From the NCBI GenBank assembly GCA_024691145.1, contig JAILNW010000432.1:1-6364 (forward strand): DNA of 6,364 bases. The letters are read 5' to 3'. The notes under the pieces are model-generated. The model was not told the origin of the DNA. It searched no databases and was given only the letters and a program-made list of their open reading frames with translations. Both the position numbers and the translations under genes were made by a program. Shown piece after piece: positions 1 to 6,360 of this stretch; position 1 is the first letter of the stretch; every line of letters starts with the position of its first letter. Source of the DNA: Lachnospiraceae bacterium (GTDB lineage: Bacteria; Bacillota; Clostridia; Lachnospirales; Lachnospiraceae).

Positions 1-1530
1 TTATTATATAAGGATTCGTTAATTGCCATGTATCTGTATGATGAAACAAAGATTATGGAATGCATGCAGGAGAATAATGACCAGAAGACTGTTGTAGGAC
101 TTATATATATAGATAATTACGAAGAGGTTTTTGAAAGCACAGATGAAGTAAAGAGAGCATTAATGGCTGCCCTTATTGAAAAGAGAATTAACAAATATAT
201 GCAGGGAGTCGATGCCCTTGTTAAAATGCTTGAAAAAGACAAATATATGGTATTATTTAAAAAGAAGAATCTTGCAAGTCTTCAGGCCAATAAGTTTACA
301 CTTTTAGATGAAGCACGTTCAATTAATGTTGGTAACAAGATGCCTATTACACTTAGTTTTGGTATAGGACTTGATGCAGATTCAATTGTGGGAAATTATG
401 AATTTGCAAGAGCAGCAATTGACCTTGCTTTAGGACGTGGCGGAGACCAGGTGGTTATAAAGGATAAGGAACACTTGGTTTACTATGGTGGAAAGAGTGT
501 TCAGGTAGAGAAGAGTACAAGAGTAAAAGCAAGAGTTAAGGCTCATGCTCTTAAGGAAATTGTTGAGGCTAAGGATGAGATAATCGTTATGGGTCATTCC
601 ATAAGCGATGTTGATGCCTTTGGTGCAGCAGTTGGTATTTGCAGAATTGCAAAGACATTTGGTAAAAAGAGCAGTATTGTAATAAATGAAGTAACTTCAA
701 CGGTAAAGCCATTTATGGACAGATTTCTTAATGATAATGAGTATGATAAGAATATGTTCCTTAAGAATGAACAGGCACTTGAGATTATGACGCCTAATAC
801 ATTATTGGTTGTTGTTGATGTTAACAGAAAGAATTATACTGAGTGTCCGGAACTTATAGATATTGCAAAGAATATTATTGTACTTGATCATCACAGACAA
901 ACTGGAGATGCAATTGAGAATACAACATTATCATATGTTGAGCCATATGCTTCCTCAGCCTGTGAGATGATTGCTGAGGTTTTACAGTATGTAAGCGATG
1001 GGCTGAAACTAAGACCAGTTGAGGCAGATGCTATGTATGCCGGTATTATGATTGATACCAACAACTTTCTTACAAAAACAGGTGTCAGAACCTTTGAGGC
1101 GGCAGCATATCTTAGAAGAAATGGTGCTGACATTATAAGAATAAGAAAAGCATTAAGAACAGATATGGAAGAATACAGAGTAAGGGCAGAGGCCATAGGA
1201 AAAGTAGAATTATTCTTAAATAACTTTGCAATTACTGAGTGTCATGCTGAACAGATGAAGAGTCCTACCATCGTAGGAGCACAGGTTGCCAATGAACTTC
1301 TTGATATATCAGGAGTTAAGGCATCATTTGTACTTACTCCATTTAATAATAAGATTTACATTAGTGCCAGATCAATTGATGAGGTTAATGTTCAGCTGGT
1401 TATGGAGAAGTTTGGTGGCGGTGGTCATATGACTGTTGCAGGTGCCCAGATGGAAGGAAAGACTATAGAAGAAGTTAAAAGTATGCTTCGTGTAAAAGTA
1501 GCGGAAATGGTGGGTAATGAGGAAATATAA
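1..1530 (+). CDS. gdpP: GdpP-type cyclic-di-AMP phosphodiesterase (DHH/DHHA1), 5' end missing
   Basis: The reading frame is open from base 1, so the Met at 28 is probably internal and the gene begins outside the window. Residues below count from that Met. Residues 20-160 form the degenerate GGDEF-like domain typical of the family: the signature is reduced to EKDKY (69-73), so no diguanylate cyclase activity is expected. The DHH domain follows, with GHSISDVDAFGAA (from 189; candidate metal ligands H190, D194, D196), VVVDVNR (D264), the DHH motif (287-289) and DTNNF (D343). The DHHA1 domain ends with GGGGH (463-467). Family members are about 650-680 residues and start with two membrane helices and a PAS-like domain, which is the part missing here. 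GdpP proteins hydrolyse c-di-AMP to pApA and so affect potassium, osmotic and cell-wall balance. The gene lies 27 nt before rplI and is probably co-transcribed with rplI and dnaB. All metal-site motifs are intact, so an active enzyme is inferred. Confidence 0.95.
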   Translation, partial: LLYKDSLIAMYLYDETKIMECMQENNDQKTVVGLIYIDNYEEVFESTDEVKRALMAALIEKRINKYMQGVDALVKMLEKDKYMVLFKKKNLASLQANKFTLLDEARSINVGNKMPITLSFGIGLDADSIVGNYEFARAAIDLALGRGGDQVVIKDKEHLVYYGGKSVQVEKSTRVKARVKAHALKEIVEAKDEIIVMGHSISDVDAFGAAVGICRIAKTFGKKSSIVINEVTSTVKPFMDRFLNDNEYDKNMFLKNEQALEIMTPNTLLVVVDVNRKNYTECPELIDIAKNIIVLDHHRQTGDAIENTTLSYVEPYASSACEMIAEVLQYVSDGLKLRPVEADAMYAGIMIDTNNFLTKTGVRTFEAAAYLRRNGADIIRIRKALRTDMEEYRVRAEAIGKVELFLNNFAITECHAEQMKSPTIVGAQVANELLDISGVKASFVLTPFNNKIYISARSIDEVNVQLVMEKFGGGGHMTVAGAQMEGKTIEEVKSMLRVKVAEMVGNEEI

Positions 1531-1542
1531 CAAAAGAGCAGG

Positions 1543-1548
1543 AAAGGA
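1543..1548 (+). promoter_or_regulatory. Ribosome binding site of rplI
   Basis: AAAGGA lies 9 nt before the ATG at 1558, inside the 27-nt gap after gdpP. It supports the chosen rplI start. No promoter or terminator is apparent in this gap, which fits one transcript. Confidence 0.75.
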
Positions 1549-1557
1549 TTGATTTAA

Positions 1558-2007
1558 ATGCAGATTATTTTGCTTGAAGATGTTAAATCAGTAGGAAAAA
1601 AGGGTGATATAGTAAAATTAAGTGATGGATATGCAAGAAATTTTATATTGCCAAAGAAACTTGGATTAGAGGCAACTCCTAAGAACCTTAATGATCTTAA
1701 GTTACAGAAAAAGGCTGAGGAAAAGCAAAAACAGGAACTTCTTGATGAAGCAAAGAAGATGAAGGAGTTTTTAGAGGCTAATAAAGTAGAAGTTGAGATG
1801 AAAGTTGGAGAAGGCGGAAGAACATTTGGTTCTATTTCTTCAAAGGAAATCGAAGGAGCTATAAAGAAACAGCTTAATGTTGATATAGATAAAAAGAAAA
1901 TCCAGATTAGCGATGCAATAAAAAGCTTAGGTGTTTATAATGTACAGATAAAGCTTCATCCAAAGGTAAGTGCAGAACTTAAAGTTCATGTTGCAGAAAA
2001 GAAATAA
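1558..2007 (+). CDS. rplI: 50S ribosomal protein L9
   Basis: This 149-residue protein has the usual length of bacterial L9 and starts at the family's conserved N-terminus (MQIILLEDVKSVGKKGD). The N-terminal rRNA-binding domain (about 1-50) carries the signature region around GYARNFILPKKLGLEAT. A long, highly charged Lys/Glu-rich helix (about 50-78) links it to the C-terminal domain, which contains VGEGGRTFGSIS and ends near LHPKVSAELKVHVAEKK. L9 binds 23S rRNA near the L1 stalk base in the large subunit and helps maintain reading frame and spacing between ribosomes; it is often dispensable. The gene sits between gdpP (27 nt) and dnaB (12 nt), the same order as yybT-rplI-dnaC in B. subtilis. 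Nothing in it is unusual. Confidence 0.98.
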   Translation: MQIILLEDVKSVGKKGDIVKLSDGYARNFILPKKLGLEATPKNLNDLKLQKKAEEKQKQELLDEAKKMKEFLEANKVEVEMKVGEGGRTFGSISSKEIEGAIKKQLNVDIDKKKIQISDAIKSLGVYNVQIKLHPKVSAELKVHVAEKK

Positions 2008-2012
2008 GAGGA
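2008..2012 (+). promoter_or_regulatory. Ribosome binding site of dnaB
   Basis: GAGGA directly follows the rplI stop codon and lies 7 nt before the ATG at 2020. The 12-nt gap leaves no room for a promoter, so dnaB probably depends on upstream transcription. Confidence 0.65.
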
Positions 2013-2019
2013 AAAGGTT

Positions 2020-3348
2020 ATGGAAGAAACTTTTATAAAGAAAGTTATGCCCCATAGCATAGAAGCTGAAAAGTCCATAATAGGTGCTATGCTTATGGAT
2101 AATGATACAATATTATCTGTATCAGAAATAATTGATGGTGAAGATTTTTACCAGAAACAATATGGCATATTCTTCGATGCAATAGTAGAACTGTACCAGA
2201 ATAATACAAATGTTGATCTTATTACGTTACAGAATATACTGAAAGAAAAGGATATTCCGCCAGAATATACAGAGGTTGATTTTTTAAGAGAATTATTTAT
2301 ATCTGTTACAACATCAGCCAATGCAAAGGATTATGCACAAATTATAAAGGAAAAGTCGGTTCTTCGTAATCTTATAAGGGTTACGGAGAATATTACTAAT
2401 GACTGTTATATGGCAAAAGAGCCTTTAGAGAACATATTAGAGGATACTGAAAAGAAGATATTTAATATTGTTCAGGCAAGAGGAAACACTGACTATGTGG
2501 ATATAAGACAGGTTGTTATTGAGACTCTTGAAAGCATAGAGGCAGCAGCAAGAAATAAGGGAAATGTTACAGGTATATCTACAGGTTTTCTGGATCTTGA
2601 TTACCAGACAGCAGGACTTCAGAATTCTGACCTGATTCTTATAGCAGCAAGACCTGCCATGGGTAAGACAGCTTTTGTTCTTAACCTTGCAGAGTTTATT
2701 GCAGTTAGAAATCATACAACAACAGCTATATTCAGTCTGGAAATGTCAAAAGCACAGCTTGTAAAGCGTATACTTGCCATGAATTCACGAGTTGATTCCA
2801 CACGTATACGTTCGGGTAATTTAAGTGAAGAAGACTGGGTAAAACTTGCTGAGGGCTCTACAGAGATAGCAGAATCAGCACTTATACTTGATGATACTCC
2901 TTCAATATCTATAGCTGAGCTTCGTTCAAAGTGCAGAAAATATAAGCTTGAGAAGAATCTAGGTCTTGTAATGATTGACTACCTTCAGCTTATGTCAGGC
3001 GGAAAGAGAGCCGAATCAAGACAGCAGGAAATTTCTGAGATTTCAAGATCTTTAAAGGGACTTGCAAGAGAGCTTAATGTGCCAATTATTGCATTATCCC
3101 AGTTAAGCCGTGCTGTAGAGCAAAGACCAGATAAGAGACCTATGTTATCAGATCTTCGTGAATCTGGTGCCATTGAGCAGGATGCAGATATAGTTATGTT
3201 TATATACAGAGATGATTATTATAACCCTGACACAGAAGAAAAGGGTGTTGCGGAGATAATTATTGCCAAGCAGAGAAGCGGTCCTGTTGGAACGGTTAAG
3301 TTAAAATGGCAGGCAGAGTTAACAAGGTTTGCTAATCTTGAACACTAA
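2020..3348 (+). CDS. dnaB: Replicative DNA helicase DnaB (DnaC in Bacillus naming)
   Basis: A 442-residue protein of normal family length. The N-terminal domain (about 8-110) opens with the conserved PHSIEAEKSIIGAMLMD, which fixes the start. A helical linker (about 110-180) leads to the RecA-like ATPase: TGFLDLDYQTAGL, Walker A ARPAMGKTA (K216, T217), SLEMSK with catalytic E241, Walker B LVMIDYLQLM (D320), LSQLSR (Q361), SDLRESGAIEQDAD, and KQRSGPVGTV near the C-terminus, which contains the arginine finger (R419 candidate). DnaB forms the hexameric ring that unwinds the fork 5' to 3' and binds primase. There is no intein at the Walker A or later sites. It is the last gene of the gdpP-rplI-dnaB run: a terminator hairpin starts 15 nt after the stop. 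The next gene converges on it from the opposite strand. Confidence 0.98.
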   Translation: MEETFIKKVMPHSIEAEKSIIGAMLMDNDTILSVSEIIDGEDFYQKQYGIFFDAIVELYQNNTNVDLITLQNILKEKDIPPEYTEVDFLRELFISVTTSANAKDYAQIIKEKSVLRNLIRVTENITNDCYMAKEPLENILEDTEKKIFNIVQARGNTDYVDIRQVVIETLESIEAAARNKGNVTGISTGFLDLDYQTAGLQNSDLILIAARPAMGKTAFVLNLAEFIAVRNHTTTAIFSLEMSKAQLVKRILAMNSRVDSTRIRSGNLSEEDWVKLAEGSTEIAESALILDDTPSISIAELRSKCRKYKLEKNLGLVMIDYLQLMSGGKRAESRQQEISEISRSLKGLARELNVPIIALSQLSRAVEQRPDKRPMLSDLRESGAIEQDADIVMFIYRDDYYNPDTEEKGVAEIIIAKQRSGPVGTVKLKWQAELTRFANLEH

Positions 3349-3362
3349 AACATTAACATATA

Positions 3363-3399
3363 AAAAGACGAGGAAATTAATCCCCGTCTTTTATTTTTT
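3363..3399. terminator. Shared bidirectional intrinsic terminator
   Basis: AAAAGACG (3363-3370) pairs with CGTCTTTT (3385-3392); the stem continues with two G-C pairs (3372-3373 with 3382-3383) around a small A/T loop. On the + strand it is followed by TTTTATTTTTT, ending the dnaB transcript. Read on the - strand it begins 8 nt after the TAG stop at 3400-3402 and ends in TCTTTTTATA. The one irregular position (A3371/C3384) is an A-C mismatch in the dnaB RNA but a G-U wobble in the opposite RNA. Confidence 0.85.
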
Positions 3400-6285
3400 C
3401 TATCTTTGGTAACATCTTTTTCTTAGAATCGCAATCATAGATAACATTGAAAGTACAATAATAAATGTGGCAATCTTAACATATGATAAATCAGCTGTTG
3501 ATGGATTTGTTTCTTCATCAGGGGCAGCAGGCTTTTCTGTTGGAGTTACATTATCTTCTTTAGGAGTGTTGTTATCATTAATGGCAGATGTAATGCTGAA
3601 TTCATCTACTTCCATTTCTTCGCTGTAAACAAATATAAGATTTGCTTTATCAAGTCCTGAACCATCAATAAAACCAGATGATTCAACAAGTCTTCCCGAA
3701 GAATTAGTAACCTTTACATATCCTATTGCTTTATTATCTGGCTTGTCAGTTGTTATTTTTATAAATCCATCCTTATTGGAAGAGGTTTTAACAACGATTT
3801 TACTTGTACTATTAATAGAAGATAAGTCAACATTGCCATATTCACTCCAGTCGCCCTTCTGAATATCTGTAAGTTTTGTATTGCCTTCTCCTCTTACATT
3901 TATTCCAGCCTGTCTGTATAATGTTTCAGCCTGAATTGTACCGCTTAGTGCCTTAGGCTTATTAATTCCGGAACCCTTAAGAGTACCTTTAACTTCTTTA
4001 ATTGTACCATTGTCTATAGTTACTGCATCAATCTGTGTGCTTCTGTACCCACCACTAAGTCCCATAGAATCCTGCAATACCTGTGTATGGTAAAGTAAAT
4101 AATATGAGCCTGAAAGTTCTACTATGGAATGGTGATTATTGCCACCTGTTCCAAAATAAGTTCCAGGATTTTTAAATATTTCACCTGCGTATGTAAATGG
4201 TCCCATTGGACTGTCACTTACACAGTATTCGATAGAACCGTTGCTTATGCCATATTGGTTGTTTCCAGCATTAAAGTTAGAACAGTAGCTGTAATAATAC
4301 TTATCTCCAATTTTATTAATACCAGAATCTTCAAAAAGGTATGGAGCGTTTATTTCAACAGGGCTGCCATCAATGCCTGTCATATTGTCTGTTAACTTTA
4401 CAACTCTGGCTGTCTTTGGTTCAGCATATTGATTATCATTAATACCACCGCCAAAATACAAATAAGCGCTGCCATCGTCATCAACAAGTACAGCCGGATC
4501 AAAAAGCCATGCTACGTTAGAACAGTTTGGTGTGTTTCTGTCAATAAGAGCCTTGCCAATTGGATCTGTCCATGGACCAGTTGGACTGTCTGCTTCTAAA
4601 ACTCCAATACCATTTGCATTATTTGCGAAGTAAATAAAGAACTTTTCACTTCCATTTATCTTTTTATGGCACATGGCAGGAGCCCAGCTGTTGCCTGCCC
4701 ATTTGGCAATGCCATTCTGGCCTGCTACGCTGATGGTTCCGTGGTCTGTCCAGTTAATAAGATCTTTTGAAGACCAAAGGTTAATTGAAGTTATCTTGCT
4801 ATATGTGTTTTCTTTATTAGTACCGTTAAATTCATCAGTATCATTAGTGGTAACAACGTAAAGAGTATCGTTATAAACCATAGCTCCAGGGTCAGCACCA
4901 AATCTCTGGGTTACTATAGGATTAAGATTATCTGCATCTTTATAAGAAGCAGTATATGATATATCTGAAAAAGCCTTCTGGGCATTGTTAAAATCTTCTT
5001 CAGTAAAACCATCAATACTATTGTTATCATTATTATCATTTGAGTTATCGTTATTATCGTTGTTATCATTTGAATCATCATTGTTATCATTATTGTCGTT
5101 TTTATCGTCTTTGTTATCATTATTATCAAACAAGGATTTCGTATCCTCATATGCAGCAAGTACCTGATAATATGACTTCTTAGGAACTCCAAGATTAGAG
5201 AAGATTAATGGACTGTTTTCTCTTCTCCATGATACTGAATCACAATATCCCCAATAAGTAAGAGAAGTTATGTTGGCACCAGCTGCTTTCTTCTGAAGTA
5301 TTGTTTTCATAAAATCATACATATAAGATGCCTGAACATCCTCTGATGTATTACCAACATCTAATTCTGTTATCTGTATCTCCAGATTGTTCTTTGCAAA
5401 TTTATCAATTGTATCACCATATAGTTTTACAGATGGGAAGTCAGTCGATAAATGGGACTGCATTCCGATACCTGCACAAATTTTCTTGTCTTTATTAATA
5501 TATGATATTAAAGCTACAACATCATCTGCTTCCATATATGTATTGTAATCATTATAGAAAAGATGAACATTTTTAGTGGAATTTGTGGCCTCTAATGCTT
5601 CGTAAGCATATGTAAATGCCTGTTTTACCATGTCAGATTGTGTGGTAGGGTTGCCATAGATGGCCTGCCAGCCAGAATTAGAAGCATGCAGGTATTCATT
5701 TACAACGTCATATGCATAAACAATATCTGCATTTTCATTTGTCTGAATATGATTAACAACAGTTTTTATATAATATTCCATTCTCTTATTCATCATATCT
5801 TTAGAAACGTAATTGCCATTTTTTGAATAGCCTTCTCTAAAGAACCAGTCAGGAGTCTGGGCGTGCCACAATAAGGTATGGATTCTCATCTTAAATCCAT
5901 TATCCTTACAAATCTTCATAACCTGGTCAATTGTATTAAAGTTGAAAGCGGGAACTGTCTGTTCGGAATATCCTGAAGGAATATAATAACCTCTTTGTTT
6001 TCCTTCTTCTGTAGAAATAACAGTAGCATTAAAGTTAAGGAGAAAATCAGGTTTTGTCTGATTTCCAAGAACTATACTGTTATAGTGCTTCTTAAGTTCA
6101 TTAAGAACGCTTTGATCTTTTAATTCCTCAAGTGAAGCACAGTTACCAATCATACTGATGGCATTACCATAGGTACCAAGCAATGTATCATTGTTACCTG
6201 CTTTACTTTTGAAATTCTTTAACTGCATGCATAATATAACTGCACATACTATTATTAGTGAATATAATATACCCTTTTTCTTCAT
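3400..6285 (-). CDS. Surface-anchored bifunctional xylan hydrolase: GH10 - GH43 - CBM6-like, with sortase-like C-terminus
   Basis: Predicted 961-residue secreted enzyme, numbered from the ATG at 6285, chosen because AAGGAGG lies 6 nt before it. Residues 1-29 are a signal sequence. GH10 (about 35-382) shows HTLLWHAQ (H136, W140), DVVNEY with acid/base E197, QSH (Q276, H278), ITELDVG with nucleophile E307, and W345/W353. An Asn/Asp-rich linker (387-423) follows. GH43 (about 445-780) has base D465 (ADPGAMV), pKa-tuning D596 (LFDPAVLVDDDG), acid E652 (FEDSGINKIG) and NNHHSIVE (716-723). A CBM6-like module (about 782-900) begins at IQAE. A Pro/Thr-rich stalk, NPSTAD (927-932), a membrane helix and RKRCYQR end the protein. 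GH10 enzymes are endo-beta-1,4-xylanases; GH43 enzymes of this type are mostly arabinofuranosidases or beta-xylosidases, and the exact specificity cannot be read from the sequence. The inferred role is arabinoxylan breakdown at the cell surface. It is transcribed alone, convergent with dnaB. Confidence 0.93.
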   Translation of the reverse strand: MKKKGILYSLIIVCAVILCMQLKNFKSKAGNNDTLLGTYGNAISMIGNCASLEELKDQSVLNELKKHYNSIVLGNQTKPDFLLNFNATVISTEEGKQRGYYIPSGYSEQTVPAFNFNTIDQVMKICKDNGFKMRIHTLLWHAQTPDWFFREGYSKNGNYVSKDMMNKRMEYYIKTVVNHIQTNENADIVYAYDVVNEYLHASNSGWQAIYGNPTTQSDMVKQAFTYAYEALEATNSTKNVHLFYNDYNTYMEADDVVALISYINKDKKICAGIGMQSHLSTDFPSVKLYGDTIDKFAKNNLEIQITELDVGNTSEDVQASYMYDFMKTILQKKAAGANITSLTYWGYCDSVSWRRENSPLIFSNLGVPKKSYYQVLAAYEDTKSLFDNNDNKDDKNDNNDNNDDSNDNNDNNDNSNDNNDNNSIDGFTEEDFNNAQKAFSDISYTASYKDADNLNPIVTQRFGADPGAMVYNDTLYVVTTNDTDEFNGTNKENTYSKITSINLWSSKDLINWTDHGTISVAGQNGIAKWAGNSWAPAMCHKKINGSEKFFIYFANNANGIGVLEADSPTGPWTDPIGKALIDRNTPNCSNVAWLFDPAVLVDDDGSAYLYFGGGINDNQYAEPKTARVVKLTDNMTGIDGSPVEINAPYLFEDSGINKIGDKYYYSYCSNFNAGNNQYGISNGSIEYCVSDSPMGPFTYAGEIFKNPGTYFGTGGNNHHSIVELSGSYYLLYHTQVLQDSMGLSGGYRSTQIDAVTIDNGTIKEVKGTLKGSGINKPKALSGTIQAETLYRQAGINVRGEGNTKLTDIQKGDWSEYGNVDLSSINSTSKIVVKTSSNKDGFIKITTDKPDNKAIGYVKVTNSSGRLVESSGFIDGSGLDKANLIFVYSEEMEVDEFSITSAINDNNTPKEDNVTPTEKPAAPDEETNPSTADLSYVKIATFIIVLSMLSMIAILRKRCYQR
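3403..3507 (-). other. C-terminal cell-wall sorting signal (NPSTAD, membrane helix, basic tail)
   Basis: These codons encode residues 927-961 of the xylan hydrolase: NPSTAD, a hydrophobic stretch of about 20 residues (LSYVKIATFIIVLSMLSMIA), then RKRCYQR. This three-part layout is that of Gram-positive sortase substrates, after a Pro/Thr/Glu-rich stalk (about 906-926). The motif differs from LPXTG: Asn replaces Leu and Ala replaces Gly. It could be a variant sortase motif or simply a membrane tail anchor. No sortase gene is in the window. Confidence 0.65.
5017..5127 (-). repeat. Asn/Asp-rich linker with three 30-nt tandem units
   Basis: This in-frame low-complexity stretch joins GH10 and GH43 (residues 387-423). 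Its main part (5017-5100) reads as three units of about ten residues: NDNNDNNDDS, NDNNDNNDNS and a shortened NDNNDNNS. The DNA units differ mostly by AAT/AAC and GAT/GAC swaps that keep the amino acids. The leading part (5101-5127) is a less regular DNNDNKDDK. It is probably a flexible, strongly acidic spacer between the two catalytic domains. Confidence 0.85.
6199..6285 (-). other. Signal sequence of the xylan hydrolase
   Basis: The first 29 residues have a basic start (MKKK), a hydrophobic core (about 5-20, ILYSLIIVCAVILCM) and a polar segment ending SKA, a plausible signal peptidase I site before GNN. The segment between core and SKA is rather long and basic, so an uncleaved N-terminal anchor is possible. 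The Cys at the end of the core is not in a good lipobox (VILC has Leu at -1). Confidence 0.75.
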
Positions 6286-6291
6286 ACGTAT

Positions 6292-6298
6292 CCTCCTT
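6292..6298 (-). promoter_or_regulatory. Strong ribosome binding site deciding the start of the xylan hydrolase
   Basis: AAGGAGG on the minus strand matches the 16S anti-Shine-Dalgarno end fully and lies 6 nt before the ATG at 6285. The longer frame from the TTG at 6315 would translate these bases as Leu-Arg-Arg and put extra charged residues before the signal sequence. The ATG is therefore the start. Confidence 0.9.
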
Positions 6299-6339
6299 AA
6301 AAAACTATTTTCCAAATGTATTTATTAAAGCTCCCTTTT

Positions 6340-6358
6340 TTATACTATTAAAGTATAA
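6340..6358. repeat. Inverted repeat overlapping the candidate -10 element
   Basis: TTATACT (6340-6346) and AGTATAA (6352-6358) are perfect 7-bp arms around a 5-bp spacer. The repeat covers the -10 hexamer and the likely start of transcription of the xylan hydrolase gene, a position suited to a repressor operator. It is purely A/T apart from one C-G pair in each arm, so chance symmetry in an A+T-rich promoter is a real alternative. Confidence 0.4.
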
Positions 6359-6360
6359 CA
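6352..6360 (-). promoter_or_regulatory. Candidate extended -10 promoter of the xylan hydrolase gene
   Basis: On the minus strand TGTTATACT matches the extended -10 form TGnTATAAT at all but one base of the hexamer. Transcription would start near 6345, giving a leader of about 60 nt. The -35 position would fall beyond the window end, so the promoter cannot be confirmed. A second, weaker TATAAA lies at 6339-6344. Confidence 0.5.

Noticed and set aside
28..30. ATG at 28 as the start of gdpP
   Set aside because: The frame is open to base 1 with family-like residues before it, no Shine-Dalgarno is seen, and the membrane/PAS region expected in GdpP would be absent.
68..300. Active GGDEF diguanylate cyclase in GdpP
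   Set aside because: The GGDEF signature is replaced by EKDKY, as expected for the degenerate domain of this family.
1531..2019. Separate promoter between gdpP, rplI and dnaB
   Set aside because: The gaps are 27 and 12 nt, hold only ribosome binding sites, and no convincing -35/-10 pair is visible.
2437..2715. Minus-strand frame inside dnaB, and similar ones within gdpP and further into dnaB
   Set aside because: They lie opposite strongly conserved coding sequence, resemble no known protein and have no start signals.
5017..5127. CRISPR-like array or regulatory repeat
   Set aside because: The repeats are contiguous, in frame, without spacers, and encode a protein linker.
4985..5167. Plus-strand Leu/Ser-rich open frame opposite the linker
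   Set aside because: It is the antisense reading of the Asn/Asp linker repeat; no ribosome binding site, and the composition follows directly from the repeat.
4914..5192. Second minus-strand frame rich in Ile/Met/Thr over the linker
   Set aside because: Out-of-frame shadow of the repeat inside the hydrolase gene, which has clear catalytic motifs in its own frame.
6225..6240. Lipoprotein signal (Cys at the end of the hydrophobic core)
   Set aside because: The residue before Cys is Leu, not Gly/Ala/Ser, and the C-terminus already provides an anchor.
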